A stretch of DNA of 64,000 bases, taken from the NCBI GenBank assembly GCA_000328365.1, contig KB304303.1, forward strand, positions 1 through 64,000, given 5' to 3'. This DNA is from Capitella teleta. Taxonomy: Eukaryota; Annelida; Polychaeta; Capitellidae. Below are positions 33,164 through 46,200 of the stretch, in pieces. The position numbers were made by a program, and so were the translations under genes. The notes below the pieces were generated by a model. It saw only the letters and a list, made by a program, of their open reading frames with translations, was not told where the DNA came from and did no database searches. Every line of letters starts with the position of its first letter. The first letter of the stretch is position 1.

Positions 33164-35435
33164 ATGTTGAAGAAGTTTGTGCTTAGTGCCGTACGAGAGA
33201 AGGTCGGCACGTCAACTGTCGTGGATTCTGTAAAGGAGGCTTATGACTACATTATCAGTAGGTGGCTCCTTGGTTCTCTTAATTTTAATCAACGCTTGTG
33301 ATCAGTTGGAGCAGGGGCTGCGGGAAATGTCCTGGCCAATCGCCTCACGGAGGATCCCAGCACATCTGTTCTGCTCCTTGAGGCAGGAGGGGATGACGTG
33401 AAGGAGCCAAGCGTACACATGCCAATTGCGTCTCCGGAGATGTTGTCATCCGACTTTGATTACCATTACAAATCTGAGCCTCAACAAAGATCCAGTCATG
33501 GTTTAGAGAACTCTGTGAGTTATCATGCAAAATGTATGAAATGCTCAATTGCTAATTCTGTCTGCAGCAAGTGGTTTATCCACGTGGCAAGGGACTTGGA
33601 GGATCAGGGAGCATTAATTATTTGCTGTACACAAGGGGCAGCCGGTATGATTTTGATGAATGGGCGGATCTCGGTTGTGACGGCTGGAGCTACAGGGACG
33701 TTCTTCCATACTTCATCAAGATGGAAGATAATTCTAACAAGGAGTACCTCAAGAGCGGTATGTTGTGAGTTATAATCCACTTGTTATCTTATCTATCTTT
33801 CCTAATAGGCTACCATGGCCGGTCTGGTCCTATGAAGTTTTCAGATCTCAAGAAAACACCTTTAATTGATGCTTTCTTGGAGGCCGGCCAAGAACTGGGC
33901 CATCCAATCATTGACGTCAACGGCAAGGAGCAACTGGGTAGGAAACAATGCATTGAATGATATGGTTTTAAATTTTAATATATTTGTGTTAATTTTAAGG
34001 ATTCAGCAATGCCCAAGGAAATATTCACAAAGGAATGCGTTGGAGCACGGCTCACGGCTACCTGCGACCAGCTATGGAGAGGGCCAACCTGGATGTAGCG
34101 ATCCATTCCCCTGTGAACAAGGTGCACACGTCTCTTGTTGTGGCATCTGTGTTTCATTCGGTTATATTTTTAGATTCTTTTTGATGATGATGAAGCGTCC
34201 GGTGTGGAGGTGTCGAAGGATGGTGCCGTGTTCAATATCCGTGCTAAGAAAGAAGTCATCTTGTCTGCGGGTTCTATTGAGAGTCCAAGGATCCTTATGT
34301 TGTCTGGTATTGGTCCTAGAGAGCACTTGCAGCAGCATCAGGTCTGTGGTTGAAGCTCTCTCGTCCTCAGAGCTCAGTTCTCCTCTTTTAGATCCCAGTT
34401 CTCGCTGATCTTCCGGTTGGAGACAATCTACAAGACCATCCTATGTGCGTCTTGGAATATGCTGTCGAGAAGCCACCTTCAATCAATGTGTCTAAGTCTA
34501 TGGACAACAAGTCCACTCATGATTACACCCAGTTCCTCTTTTTCACGAGTGGTTTGTGCCTCTATTTCTTCTTTTGGCTTAGTGCTCTGGTGGTGCTTCT
34601 TTGTTCACAGGTTACTTGGGAGTCCCAGGTGCCCAGGGAGGTCTGGCTTTTTACCGCACGCGATATGCTTCTCAAGATCGCCTCTATCCTGACATCCAAG
34701 TGCAAATGTCTTCTTCATTAACCGGAGGTATCTTTCGTAAAGTGTGGAACATCAACAGCAAGGTACAGTACGTCTACCGCTATCAACTGTTGAAAATCTC
34801 TGTATAATTTCAGGTGTGGGAGTCTTTGTACGAACGTGAGCAGACGGACAACCACCAGGGCCTCTACCTCACCACTCTTCTACTGCATCCCAAAAGCACT
34901 GGAACCATTCGTCTGAAAAGCAATAACCCAAAAGACCGTCCTCTCATTGACCCAAAATTCCTCTCGCATCCAGACGACGCTACAACTCTAGCCGAAGGAT
35001 TGAAAATGCAAATTCAACTGCAGAACACAGAGTCTTTCCAGAAGATTGGGGCACGCCTCACCGAGCGTGCTCTGCCCAATTCCGACAAATCTTCCTTGTA
35101 TAGTGAGGAATACTTGGAGAAGTTTGTCCGCACCATGACCCTGACAGGGCATCACCCGACCAGTACCTGTAGGATGGGGTCAGCTGACGATGACAAAGCG
35201 GTCGTTGACCCTCAACTCAGGCAAGGGGGTTTATAGTTTATTATCTCCATTTATGATAATTCTGCATTATAGGGTGCTGGGTTTGAAGAAGCTACGAGTG
35301 GTGGATGCTTCAATTATGCCAAATGTAACCAGCGGCAATACTGGGGCTCCCACCATCATGTTAGCTGAGAAGGCGTCCGACCTGATCTTAGGCACAAACT
35401 CTGTCAAAGATATTCATTTACCATCTAATGTCTGA
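33164..35435 (+). CDS. GMC-family FAD-dependent oxidoreductase
   Basis: A glucose-methanol-choline family flavoenzyme that oxidises an alcohol or polyol; the substrate cannot be told from sequence. Ten exons: 33164-33257, 33306-33514, 33568-33757, 33809-33937, 34000-34121, 34174-34341, 34392-34551, 34611-34762, 34814-35220 and 35273-35435, giving 597 aa. The FAD-binding glycine motif [16 protein letters not shown] begins near residue 30, VLLLEAG follows, and GMC signature 1 is [13 protein letters not shown]. Signature 2 is [16 protein letters not shown]. The active-site histidine lies in [12 protein letters not shown], and the C-terminal [20 protein letters not shown] carries the partner asparagine. 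It resembles choline dehydrogenase in general plan but is not clearly an orthologue. The last intron (35221-35272) starts with GC instead of GT. No obvious mitochondrial signal beyond a short amphipathic start. Confidence 0.92.
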
Positions 35436-35984
35436 TGCGTGTGTAGTCAGATCTCAGGATTTTTTTCTGAAATATCAAAGTATCAGGAATGAGAAGCCAA
35501 ATATGATCTTTTGAATGGTGCCTTGAATTATGAGTTGTTTATTCTAATCATTGACCTGAGTGTGCTTATTGCTTGTTCAGAATCATTTTTCATTTTGAAG
35601 TAAAAATGCCATTCTTTTTTGTAGTCCAAATTTGTGTGCCGTTTATATTTAGTAATTTACATTTAATTTACATTTTTTTTCTGTTAAAATTGCTGATGTT
35701 TGATATATTTTTTTATCAGAGATTGCATTTTTTTTCTCATTCTCTTCTGCACAGCTGCAAAATTAATTTTTCTCTGTAGGCATTTGGTAGAATTTTCAAT
35801 AATGATGTTCATTAGGGAAAAGAGGCAATTTGCCTTAAGTATTATTTCTATTAAAAATATCTTTCACAGCAATCGTCAGCTTTAAAATTTCAATATGCAA
35901 ATACTATGAATGAAAAACAAAATTGAATAAAAGGTTTCATTGATCTCTGCTTGGTTGCTTTCATCAAAAACAGGTCCTTTAATT

Positions 35985-36069
<85 letters not shown>

Positions 36070-36093
36070 TTATTTCGTACAAAAACATGTACA
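35436..36093. other. 3' flank of the GMC gene and ATA/AAT microsatellite
   Basis: T-rich 3' flank followed by an interrupted (AAT)n array at about 35983-36066. No gene. Confidence 0.7.
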
Positions 36094-36441
36094 GGGGGCA
36101 CCGGATAGCACGGTGGGTTAAACCGCTGACTACAATCCAATGCTGACCGTGGGGGTCGAGGTCCCGGGTTCGAGACCCGATCAGGCCACGTGCGTTATGA
36201 TTGGGAATTATAACTGTAATTCGTTATAATTGTAATTCTTCGGTGACTCTGCAGTGCTGCCCAACTGCGTAACAAGACCGGGCGCTGTGTACTACTGTCT
36301 ATGGTGGTATGCAGGATAAAGAACCCTTGGGATTTATCGATAAGAGTAGGGGAAAACCCCGGTCCCGGGCCTTCTGTTCTGGCGACGTATCATCCGATCG
36401 GATTGGGTGGAGCCGTAAAACCCCATCACTCACCCACAAAA
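36094..36441 (+). repeat. tRNA-derived SINE, copy B, with 15-bp target duplication
   Basis: 348 bp flanked by identical 15-bp direct repeats ACAAAAACATGTACA (36079-36093 and 36442-36456), the mark of retroposition. It begins GGGGGCACCGGATAGCACGG with an A-box-like TAGCACGGTGG and has the B box GGGTTCGAGACCCG. The body matches copy A (2709-3076) to the GGAGCCGTAAAACCCC end. Its tail is CATCACTCACCC-like rather than ATGTC repeats. The intact duplication and strong match to the promoter boxes suggest a fairly recent insertion. Confidence 0.92.
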
Positions 36442-36653
36442 ACAAAAACATGTACAGGAAAAAAGAACGGATAAGGAAAAACAAAACGATAAAGGTAAAT
36501 TTAATGGTAAATATAAGTGCAAACAATAATCCAAATGTGAAACTAGGCTGTGCTATACAACGAGTGAGAGAGAGAACCTGTGCTAAACTAGAAAATAAAA
36601 AAACTTAACAACAAAATACAGATTTGCATCAATTCAAGATAATAATTATACAA

Positions 36654-37965
36654 TCAATTAATACATAGTGAATTAATTAAAAACAAAATATCAGTATTAT
36701 CGAATTCGTTGGATATACTCAAAATATTATCTCTTATATTACATAATTCTTTGATACCCATTGGGGTTGCATTATTGTCTTTAGATGTGGTATTACATAA
36801 TATATTTGACTGACTCAGCATGATTCGCCTATTAAGACCAACAGAGGATCGACTAAAGGGAAGAGAGTGAATGAATGACCGAACAAGTCTATTATTGCTG
36901 ACAGAACAGCTGGAATAAAAAGTTTTAAACCGGTATAATAACTGAAGGGAGATTTCAGGAGAATTCATTAAATAAAGAAGTATGTTACAATGAGTACGTG
37001 CATGTAAATTTGGGTATCCTTCAAATCCTACGGACAATTTTTCTCCAGGCAACATAGAATTCATTAAGTGACGGTAAATCGAGACGCCATAAAACGGCAC
37101 CGTAAAAAGAAGTGCAAAAAGAATTAAATAACTATGCAACAACACCCGAACTGCATAATCCAAACCTAGCTAAAAGAAGATTTGCCGAGGCCACTAGTTG
37201 GACTTCCCTTGAGTTATAATTTCTCGGGCACAATTGGGATCTATATAGTACTTCCAAGGTGGATGGCTGTGGTCGATGTATATACAACATGACCGTTAAT
37301 GTCTAGACTGAGATCACAGGTACTCCTATCATTGCAACAGATATATACACTTTTGTTTGCATTGTATTTTACAGAATATTCCTTAGCAAAATCTTGACAT
37401 ATTTTTAGTAATAATTTTATTGAACTTCTATTAGGAGCGAGGAGAGTTAAATTGTCCGCATAACAAAGAGCTCCACAAAAGTTATCACCAAAATGACAAC
37501 CAACGTTTGATCGACTCATTTTATTTAAAAGGACATCCATATAAAGACAAAAACGTAACGGGGATAAAGCTCCTCCCTGATTAACACCATTTGTGTAATT
37601 AAAAAGGATTGGAGAGAGAACTTCCCCACTTAACTCTCAAAGTTTGATTAGTGTACATAGAAATTAAGAAACGAATTATAAGTGAACATACATTTCGATC
37701 ATCAAGAGCTTTAAACAATTTACAATACTCAACACGATCAAATGCTTGAGAGGAGTCTAACAGTACATCATGTAATGTGGAATTATTACGAGTGTAAAAG
37801 ATCGACCATTTTATTTAAAACAAAAGTACATTGAGTGGTTGAATATTTTTCCTTGGACCCAAATTGAAGATCAGAAGTCACTAAATTTCCAGCATATTTC
37901 GTCATAATCATTTTGTCTAAAACTTTTGCAAAAACACTCCCAAGAGCAAAGAATTACTGGTAATT
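36654..37965 (-). mobile_element. LINE fragment (third), reverse transcriptase, decayed
   Basis: On the minus strand, from about 37965 downward, LLLGSVFAKVLDKMIMTKYA and SDLQFGSKEKYSTTQCTFVL represent the RT fingers. A damaged stretch follows. Then 37540-37241 reads YMDVLLNKMSRSNVGCHFGD and ALCYADNLTLLAPNRSS, where the catalytic YADD has become YADN, and NANKS. The C-terminal region (37163-36654) keeps RLVRSFIHSLPFSRSSVG. It differs from the two LINEs in WDR73. 5' truncated and inactive. Confidence 0.8.
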
Positions 37966-38371
37966 GTTAATAATACACACACATTCAGTTATTAATGCAT
38001 AGGGATCCCACTTCCAACTTGCCCATTCCTCCCCATCTTATTAGTATCACCAATACCGGGTACATTTATCAATAATAATTTGTTCATTCAGGGCTATGAG
38101 CGCAGACTTCACTGGAGTAGTGCAGTTACTTGGAAGTAGGCTGATGTTGCCATGTTTCACCATTCATGGCTTCGGAGTGAGTGATTATCCACTATCCAGA
38201 GCACCAACTGACAGAGAGGAATAGTTAACTAGAGCCACCTCAAAATTCGTGGAATCCAGATCACTTCGTTAAGGGAATTTTTACTCCACTGTCAATACAT
38301 TTCATTAAGTATTTTACGTTAATTGCTTCATACAAAATATTCCTTGATCACATCTATGATTGATTAATTGG
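37966..38371. other. Short intergenic stretch, nothing recognised
   Basis: About 400 bp between the LINE fragment and the glycosyltransferase relic; no feature I can support. Confidence 0.4.
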
Positions 38372-38979
38372 TCAAGATTTCTCTTTTTTTTTTTTTTCTC
38401 TTCCTCGTGTGAATATGACGTGAGGAAGAACGGGGTGAACGAAGGCAGCCACGGAACTCATGTGCCATGGGTCGAAGCCGTCAATCACTGACATAAACGG
38501 AATTTCAAGTCGATGTGGTATAACATACTTGTAGTCGGTCGCGACACAGCCATCAACCATTGCAATGTCGATATCTGTTTCCTCCAGTTCAGCTAATGTG
38601 GCTTCGTTCTCAATTAGTATGATTGTGTCTGATGCCTTCACCTGGTCGATAATGGCAAATAAAACGGCTGGCGTGTTTCCTTGGTGTTTGATGGCGAGAT
38701 CCGTAAACTCACCAAAATTGAACAGATCAGAGTTCGAATCACTCATTGAATATACGATGACATGCTTCTCCCTGGTCTAGTAAAAGTTCTAGAAAACTTG
38801 GAATGACTGTCGAGCAACCAGAAGACTTCGTATCCTCTGCTGACCAACTCATCAGCAATTGCAGCGAACATACCTTGCCTGCTCTTCAGAGGATCGCAAG
38901 GGAGAAACACTCTTGATCCAGAGCAAAGAGAAATCCAACTAAACACCAGACTCAGCGCGAGAACATTTACCACACCCAT
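38372..38979 (-). pseudogene. UDP-glycosyltransferase-like N-terminal fragment
   Basis: Probably a relic of a UGT, the ER enzymes that move a sugar from a UDP donor. An ATG at 38979 begins a typical signal peptide (MGVVNVLALSLVFSWISLCSG), followed by RVFLPCDPLKSRQGMFAAIADELVSRGYEVFWLLDS, which fits the first strand and helix of the acceptor domain. The frame changes near 38765, and EKHVIVYSMSDSNSDLFNFG continues with IDIAMVDGCVATDYKYVIPHRLEIPF, the expected AD-x-x-VDG and PH-x-L-x-IP segments. It ends after about 200 residues in a lysine-rich run and an A-rich tract. The donor-binding C-terminal domain is absent. An older LINE lies just downstream. Family assignment is by motif resemblance only. 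Confidence 0.55.
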
Positions 38980-39615
38980 AATTGAGAATGAGGTAAATTC
39001 ACTCAATGATGCTCCTTTTGAACTCTTGAAACTTGTGAAATGAGTGCAGCCCAGCCCCTTTTTGTACACATTTAAGGCAACTCGATCTTTTTTTCGAGGT
39101 CAAATTTTCTTTGTTAAGGATTTTTTTTTCTATTGGCTAGACATTTACAGATTTTATATAATCTCGGTCTTTTTTCGAGGGCAAAAGAATTTTCTACGAG
39201 GAATTTGTTAAAGATTTAATTCCCATTGACTAGATATTTCAGAATTTTTCTTTTTCAATTTCGTGCCCGATGGCTGATCTGTCCAACGTGCAAAATGCAC
39301 CAAAATTCACACGAAATACAACAACAATAATAATTCCAATAGCGCATAGAAGTTTTGATCCCATATGAACCTTTTACACCAATTAATTACCTCATAAATA
39401 ATTGTTCCGTAGGCGTCTCAAATTCCATGTACTTCGTTTAATGACACTTGGGAGGTGTCGTCAGTGTCGATATAGATTACAGTATACGCATGTAATCGGA
39501 ATTGAGATTCACAATTTCCTCGCATTCAGAATGATAGTTATCTGGAATAATCAATGACATCGGCCAGGCTATGAAGTCCACAATATTACAGAAGTTCCTC
39601 GTTGTATTGAAATAA

Positions 39616-39846
39616 TTACAGATATGAATACAAATCTTTGCTGAATGACATGCCACCGACCCCGGCATATAAGCGCAGTTTATGAATTGCTTTGTACACA
39701 ATCCAATCACAGTGTACCGACTTAGCTGAGCACCAAGCAAGGAGACGCTTAATCACCAGTTTCGTGTCCTTTCTTTTAGACATCGTGTGGGCTAATGCTC
39801 TTACACATCCTTTAAACGACACCTCTTCATCAAGATACATGTCCTA
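39616..39846 (-). CDS. Open exon-like stretch, possibly the 3' exon of a UGT-like gene
   Basis: On the minus strand an acceptor-like TTTTTATAG ends at 39847 and is followed by 75 open codons (DMYLDEEVSFKGCVRALAHT, VIKRLLAWC, HCDWIVYKAIHKLRLYAG) to a stop at 39616. The position upstream of the UGT-like fragment and the DWIVYKAIHKLRLYA pattern make a UGT C-terminus conceivable, but I cannot confirm it. It may be a relic or chance. Confidence 0.3.
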
Positions 39847-40244
39847 TAAAAACATTATATTGAGCTGCTAAATATAAAAGAGGTCCTGGATTGGATGCTA
39901 AAAATATCTATTAACCCTCTTACAGTGAGATCCGAAAATCATTCTTCCAATACGTGTATTGCGGGAAACGTTTAATTGATAAACTACATGTATTGCTAAA
40001 AGTAAGCAGTTATAAAACGGGGGAACCATGCCTGGTAATATGGCCATATGTATGTACAATTTGGAAGCGCCAAAGAAACAATGTTTTATAATAAATAAGA
40101 AATGTTATAACTTTTATTTGGAATGAGTCATACAAAAATCATTGGTTGAGAAGATTGCACATACACACATGTTTTTGGCAGCGGAGCAAACTCGGCAAAC
40201 AAACAAACAGACATCATGACTAGATAATGAAAAGCTAAAACGCA

Positions 40245-43200
40245 TCAGACTTTCGTTTCCGAGAAGCCGACATCGCAGAGAGATTTAGATGAGGTCATTG
40301 AGCTGTGACCTTTGCGGAGCTGACCTGACGATGTCGAAAGTGAACAGGGCATTTGCAGCGTTTTTGGGTAGCTCACATTGCTGGCAGCTTTGTAGCCAGG
40401 CAGCGTAGACGCGGGAGAAGATGGTGCAGTGCAGCAGTCAGTGTCATCTGTCTCCAGAGTGCGATCCATGCGGGAGGGCGAAACGGGAGGCTCCGGAGAA
40501 TCATAACGCTCTTTCGGGGCAAAACAGCGCAGCCCCCTAACCGAGCCTCCGTAGATGACGTACGCAGAACGCACCGGAAATAAGTGGCGAGTTTTGATCG
40601 CGTGTGATGTCAGCACTCCGATCAGATGCAGCGCTAATACGCTGAGTACCACTCCGATCAGCATCCCAAACGACGTCCACGCTATTCCCTGCGCAGCGTC
40701 AACCACAGGCAGCAAACCATCCAGCATGGCTTCCTCCATGCGAATGTATTCATGTTCTGTAATATACATGCCGTGTGTAACCCTCAGCGCTTACCCATTA
40801 ACTCACCTGGATAATTTTGTGAGGAGACGGGGACGAAATTGCACGGTAAGACTGGTATGGTGTAGTTAAAATGAGCGGGCGCCGGGAGTGTGCAGTTGTT
40901 GCTGGTAAGCGAACAAGACTGCGCACGATATGCCTCCATGTGACTGCGGTGCTCTGTGGAGTCAAAAGTTCATGTGTTAAAACAAGATTATCGGACGAAT
41001 TGTAATCATAGCCACATACCATTGGTGAAGAAGTCGAGCAGTTCTTTGACTGCCGTGAGTTCAGTGCTGGTGTGATTAGGGAACCAGGTCATCATGGATG
41101 ACGAGAGCTGCTGAGCAAGGGTGTCCAGGAAGAGGTTTGCACCGACCAGATGTCTATCGAGATTGATCAGCACCGATGCTAGGCCGCTGAAAATGAGCAG
41201 CATGTCCAACTGCATGTAACACTCGATCCTTTGTAGTGCGATGCAAGCAAACACAACGATCACACTTCCAAACACCATCTTTGGAATAATCTCAGACTGA
41301 ACGAGTCGCTTGCACACTCTGCGCAGCACTGTCCGATGGTTGACCACACTTTGTTTGCGGTCATTTTGTTTATTGTCTAGTTCAGCTATAGATTGATAGT
41401 CGGACTTTCCGCCGCTGACATCGCCATTCTCCTTCGCTGGGCGGCTGTGAACGTGGTTCTCTTGCGCTTTCTGCTTCCAAGTGTCCGGAGAGAAAAGTAG
41501 TTCGTCGGCAGTTTCCTCCGCGTCCGGCTTCTGCATGATTTCCTGCGCGCGCGCAACTTCTTTGGATGTCAACTCAATTGCGTCGTCAAAGCCATAGCAG
41601 AACTTGCAGACCACGAGGTAGAGATGACACATGCGATAGAAAAACAAAAGCAGGTCCATGCAGATGAAGATCATTTGCAGCGTGAACCAATCCACGCTGT
41701 TCACCAGGATTTGCACCGACAAATCGATGGACAAATCGCTATCCTCAGCAAACACTGCAGGCGGGTCTTGAGCAAAGATATCTTCTTTTAGGATTTCAGG
41801 ATCATCTGAAAAGAACAAACTGGAGTCCCTCTGTTCGCGCGAGGCTGCACTAAGGGCGTCGAGAGCCCCTCCGAAGTCACTGCCTCCTCCAGGGCAAGCA
41901 AGTTGGTCATTATTGAGCAGTGTGATGTTGTAACTGAGGGGAACAGTGCGGTTGAACCTGAAATAAAAAAAGGGAATATTTTAATTTTGTTTAGGGAATA
42001 TTATATAGTTACCTTTCCCAGAACTGGAGAGCCCACAGCTGGACGTTCTCAACTTCTTGGATTTCCAGGAACGAAGCAAAGTCGATGCTGTCTCCAAAAA
42101 TTACCGATTCTTGGAGTTTCTCTTGGTATGCGGCTATCATGTCATCTTGAGGTAGATCTGGCTTGACTTGGCTTTGATTAAATATACGCTGGCTAAACTC
42201 CAGCCAACCATTTGCGTATATATTGTCAACGAAAGTGTTATATTTGACTAGATTCGGGTCGATTTTCTCTTTGATAATTGAGCTCAGAGTAGAAGCAAAC
42301 GTTTCAATTCGGTCTCTGTAATCAATCATGATCTTGTCTAGTTTCTCTTGCACCACTGTGGTCACTGAATACTCTGAATCGAGGAATGTTTGGTAAGCTT
42401 CCTCGCCCGTGAAATTACCAATCTTGTAGAGCATAGAGGAGGTGAGTTCGCTGATGTAATGATTGCACGCTCCTTGCATATCTTCAACATTGTGAGTCTG
42501 GCGGAAGACTTGGTCGTGCGTGTGTTTCTCAATCAGACCGTGCAGGCTGTGCGTTTGTTCCATATGCTTGTTTTGAATCTGCCCCAAGTGAGCAAACGTA
42601 TGCAAATCATCCCTCAAACAGACCAGCAGCAGCATGAAGAAGAGAGTGAAGGTGAAAACAAGACTGTATACAAGACGGTACGTAATATACGCAATCGTCA
42701 CTGCTAACTGAGCAGCCCCCATTTTACGTATAACGCTGCAACAACTGGGCGAGTATTTGTCGATTTTTCTATACTTGATCGAACCATGCGAGAAACGTTT
42801 TGTGAGCTCAAGGGCCACATAACTGAGCACAAAACCAACTGCCATGCACAAGACGATGATGACAATGACCGCCAGGAGAGGAAGTCCTCCCGCGACTGCT
42901 TCCTGAGCCATCCAGGCACCAGTGACTTTCATCTCGAGGGCACCATTGTTGTCATTGGCTGCCTCTTCACTGATGTCAATGTTGGTGAGGAAGAGGCGAT
43001 ACTGCTGCTTGGCGTCATCCAGAAGAAGATCGAACGTCTTATCCTCCTTAACCCCCCAGTTGGGAATCTTGAAGGTGATGTTGAAGACTGGAGGACACGA
43101 GATGATGGTGTCATAGCGGAACAACTCTTCCACCTCGTCACGATCATTGATGACGACATTCAGATATCCTGGACAGCCAGTTAGTCGACCTGTGAGCATG

Positions 43201-46200
43201 CAAAAAGATCCAGATGGGTACTTCTCACCAGTGTGCTCGACCTACCTGCCAGAAGGATTTCCCAGACGCGGTTGTCCGGTGAGAGGCTGAGCGTCGCTGT
43301 CAGCGTGTCGTCAATTATTAGGTAGGGCTCCTTATCCCTGAACCACCAACTCAGAATGGAAATGTTGGCTGAAAAATGATATGCGATGATCATCCACCGC
43401 CATGTATTTAATCATACCTGGAGTGATGAAGCGAATGAGAGGAGATTCTTTGGTGCTGCGGATGAAATATTTGTAAGGCCTTCTTACGGCTTCCACAACA
43501 ACGTTGGCTGGCTGAGCCTGATTTTCATCATAATGCTTCTGTTTAGCCTTGATTAAGCTGAGATCCTTGCGACAGTTGTTGCCCCCAGACCACGTGGAGG
43601 TACTGTAAGCGAAGGGCCCAGCGAACTGCACGATTCCAACGTGGATCTTCTCGGAATATGTTCGCACTTCGATATCGGAATCATTGTACTCTTTTGGTTT
43701 CTTCAGTGAATTCAAGGTGAAATTCCACTTGTTGTCAGAACGCTGACCACGCAGAATGAACTCGTCTTCAACTTGGATGCCGGCGTCGTGCTCAATCGTG
43801 AGAAACTCGAGCTCATAAGTTCCTTGCGTCAAGCTTTCAACGTCGTCAGCGTAAATGCTGCGATAAATCCTCGGTGTCTCAAAGCCGGTTCCAAGAACTG
43901 AGACATAGAACCAGAGCCTGTAGAGCATCTTGGGTTTGCGCTGCCTAATGTGGCAGTGGAACTCTTCGTTGAGGTTGTTGAAGAAAGGCTGAAGAGTGAA
44001 CTGATACGCGGCGCCTACGAGCAAGAAATGTTTTCAAAATATATATATATTTTTTTGCACCCTGACCAACTCACCCATGGCACATTCAGTGATCGCTTTC
44101 TGGCATTCATCACTGAAGGATGTTTTACAGCTGAGTGAAGAATAACAATCCAACTGACAACATTTCTTGACACTGGAATCTTTGATAAAAAAGCGAAGAT
44201 CAGGTTGGATTTCTCTTGAGTCAACACACGCCCTACCCAGTGAACGACATTGCTCTTTATCTAGGCACTTTTGACAATCTTTGCTGGCTAATTTGCAATT
44301 CCGTGGCGGAAAACTGATGTCGTTGACGGCTGCTGGGGTGATGTTGAAGATGTCTCTGAGCAGAGCGGAATTCCCTTCCGTGCAGACGATGTTATTTGGG
44401 GCTTGCTGAATTTCCTCAGGGTACGTTCCCTAAAGAGAGAGAAGTTCTGGGCTCAGCAGAGCAGAAACCAAGGATGAAATCGAATTGCAAAACAGCACCA
44501 GGTGCTGCACAGTATTCCGCAGTCCAATGCGCAAACCCACACCTCCTGACACTTATCTGCACACCCAAAAGTGCGGCTATGGGAAACCGTGATTGCGTTG
44601 AGTAGACACCCTATACATCTAAGGACCTGGATGCATCAACTGTGTGCATGGATGTTATTTTGCTATATGACATGATTGTGTGCAAAATAAAGTCACCCTT
44701 AATTATACACAAGAGCCAGATATATCTTGATTACTAATACCATAGCGGAAAATAGAGCCTGGAATGAAAAAAGCAAAACAAAATGACAGACATATGCACA
44801 TGTATGATAGCAAAGGCATGTACATACTCCATCCAAATACAGACCTCAATACCTCTCCTATCTACATGAAATTTCACAAAAATATTTACCCCGAAATATG
44901 TAGATAGCTAAGGAAAACGAAATGTAAGCCAGGCATGAAAAATAATTGAAAATAATGCTGCATAGGAAAAAAAAGTCAACAAATCAAATGGGAGATAAAA
45001 CGTGGGTTTTGGTAAGCCAGACAAAACTACATACGTCGACAACTCAGTGCGATTGGGGAAAAACTAGTGGGTGAAGTAGAGGTTACTAAAAGTGTGCAAA
45101 AATTGACGATAAAAAACGGGAAAAAAACGCTGTTGTAGGTTGTGTCAGAGATAAAAATGGATGGGCCTGTCATGCAGCAGTTAACAGTTAAGACATACCT
45201 TATTGGGCTTAGCCTTTAACAGATGCTAGAAGTGAATAATCATCAAAATTGATTAGCAAAAATGTTCGCTGCAAAATCGGGTCAAAACGGGGGGTTCTAG
45301 AAAGTTGAGAAATATTGGGCATGAAAGGAAGCAGGAGCAGAAGGAGGAGGCGAAAGTTTTAGATTAATTTTGGCGCATGCAACATGTCGGATTTGGTGAA
45401 TTTCGATGCACCAGTCAGTTTCGTGACATGACAGAGTTAATGTATTATGATTTTGGGAAGTAAAAGCTGTATGCATGTTGTTTGTAGCTGCATGGCTGCT
45501 GATATTTAAAACTGCGTGGCGTGAATAAAGGTGTTGTTAATGTGCAGGTGGTTAGCATAATGCAGAAGCCAACCTGTTTGTGACACGGGTCATTCAGGGT
45601 ACGGTGAGTGAACGTTTCCCCTGCTCGGATTCCTCTCGGGCATTGACCTTTCTGGAACAGAGTGACGTCACACATCCTGGTGGTGGCATTTGTCATCCGA
45701 TCCTTGGCGATTTGCAACGTGATGGTGTAATAGTCAGGCAGCGGGTTCCTGTGGAAGCAACGCCGACAGTGACGTCATCGACAAGTGGACGTTACTCACC
45801 TGCAGAAGTTCTGAGTGATTTTTCTCAGGTCCTGGATTTCATTATTGTAGTTGGGGTTTGACTGGATGTAGCCGTTGTCTCCCTCGTGGTCTACGTCTTC
45901 ATATTCCGGGATCAGGTTCGGATCCGCTAGTCCGATGTTGATCCGGATTTTGCGCGAAGCATCACGGAACCAGAAGAAGTCTGTCGATTGCTTTTTGTCC
46001 GTTGCGTAGAGTCGCGTCTTCAGATTTTTCGTGTTGTGCAAATTTTCAAGGAAGACATTTGGGGAAGCTTCTACTCTGAGTCCTGTTGGATGTGAGCAAG
46101 ACATTCGATAACGTTAACCAACAAAAAGTTTTTTTTAATCCAAATGGGTAGAAGTTTAGTCGAATTTGATTGCAGATATATAGTATACTCATAAGACTGC

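Noticed and set aside
35983-36066. CRISPR-like or tandem satellite array
   Set aside because: A simple interrupted (AAT)n microsatellite with no spacers.
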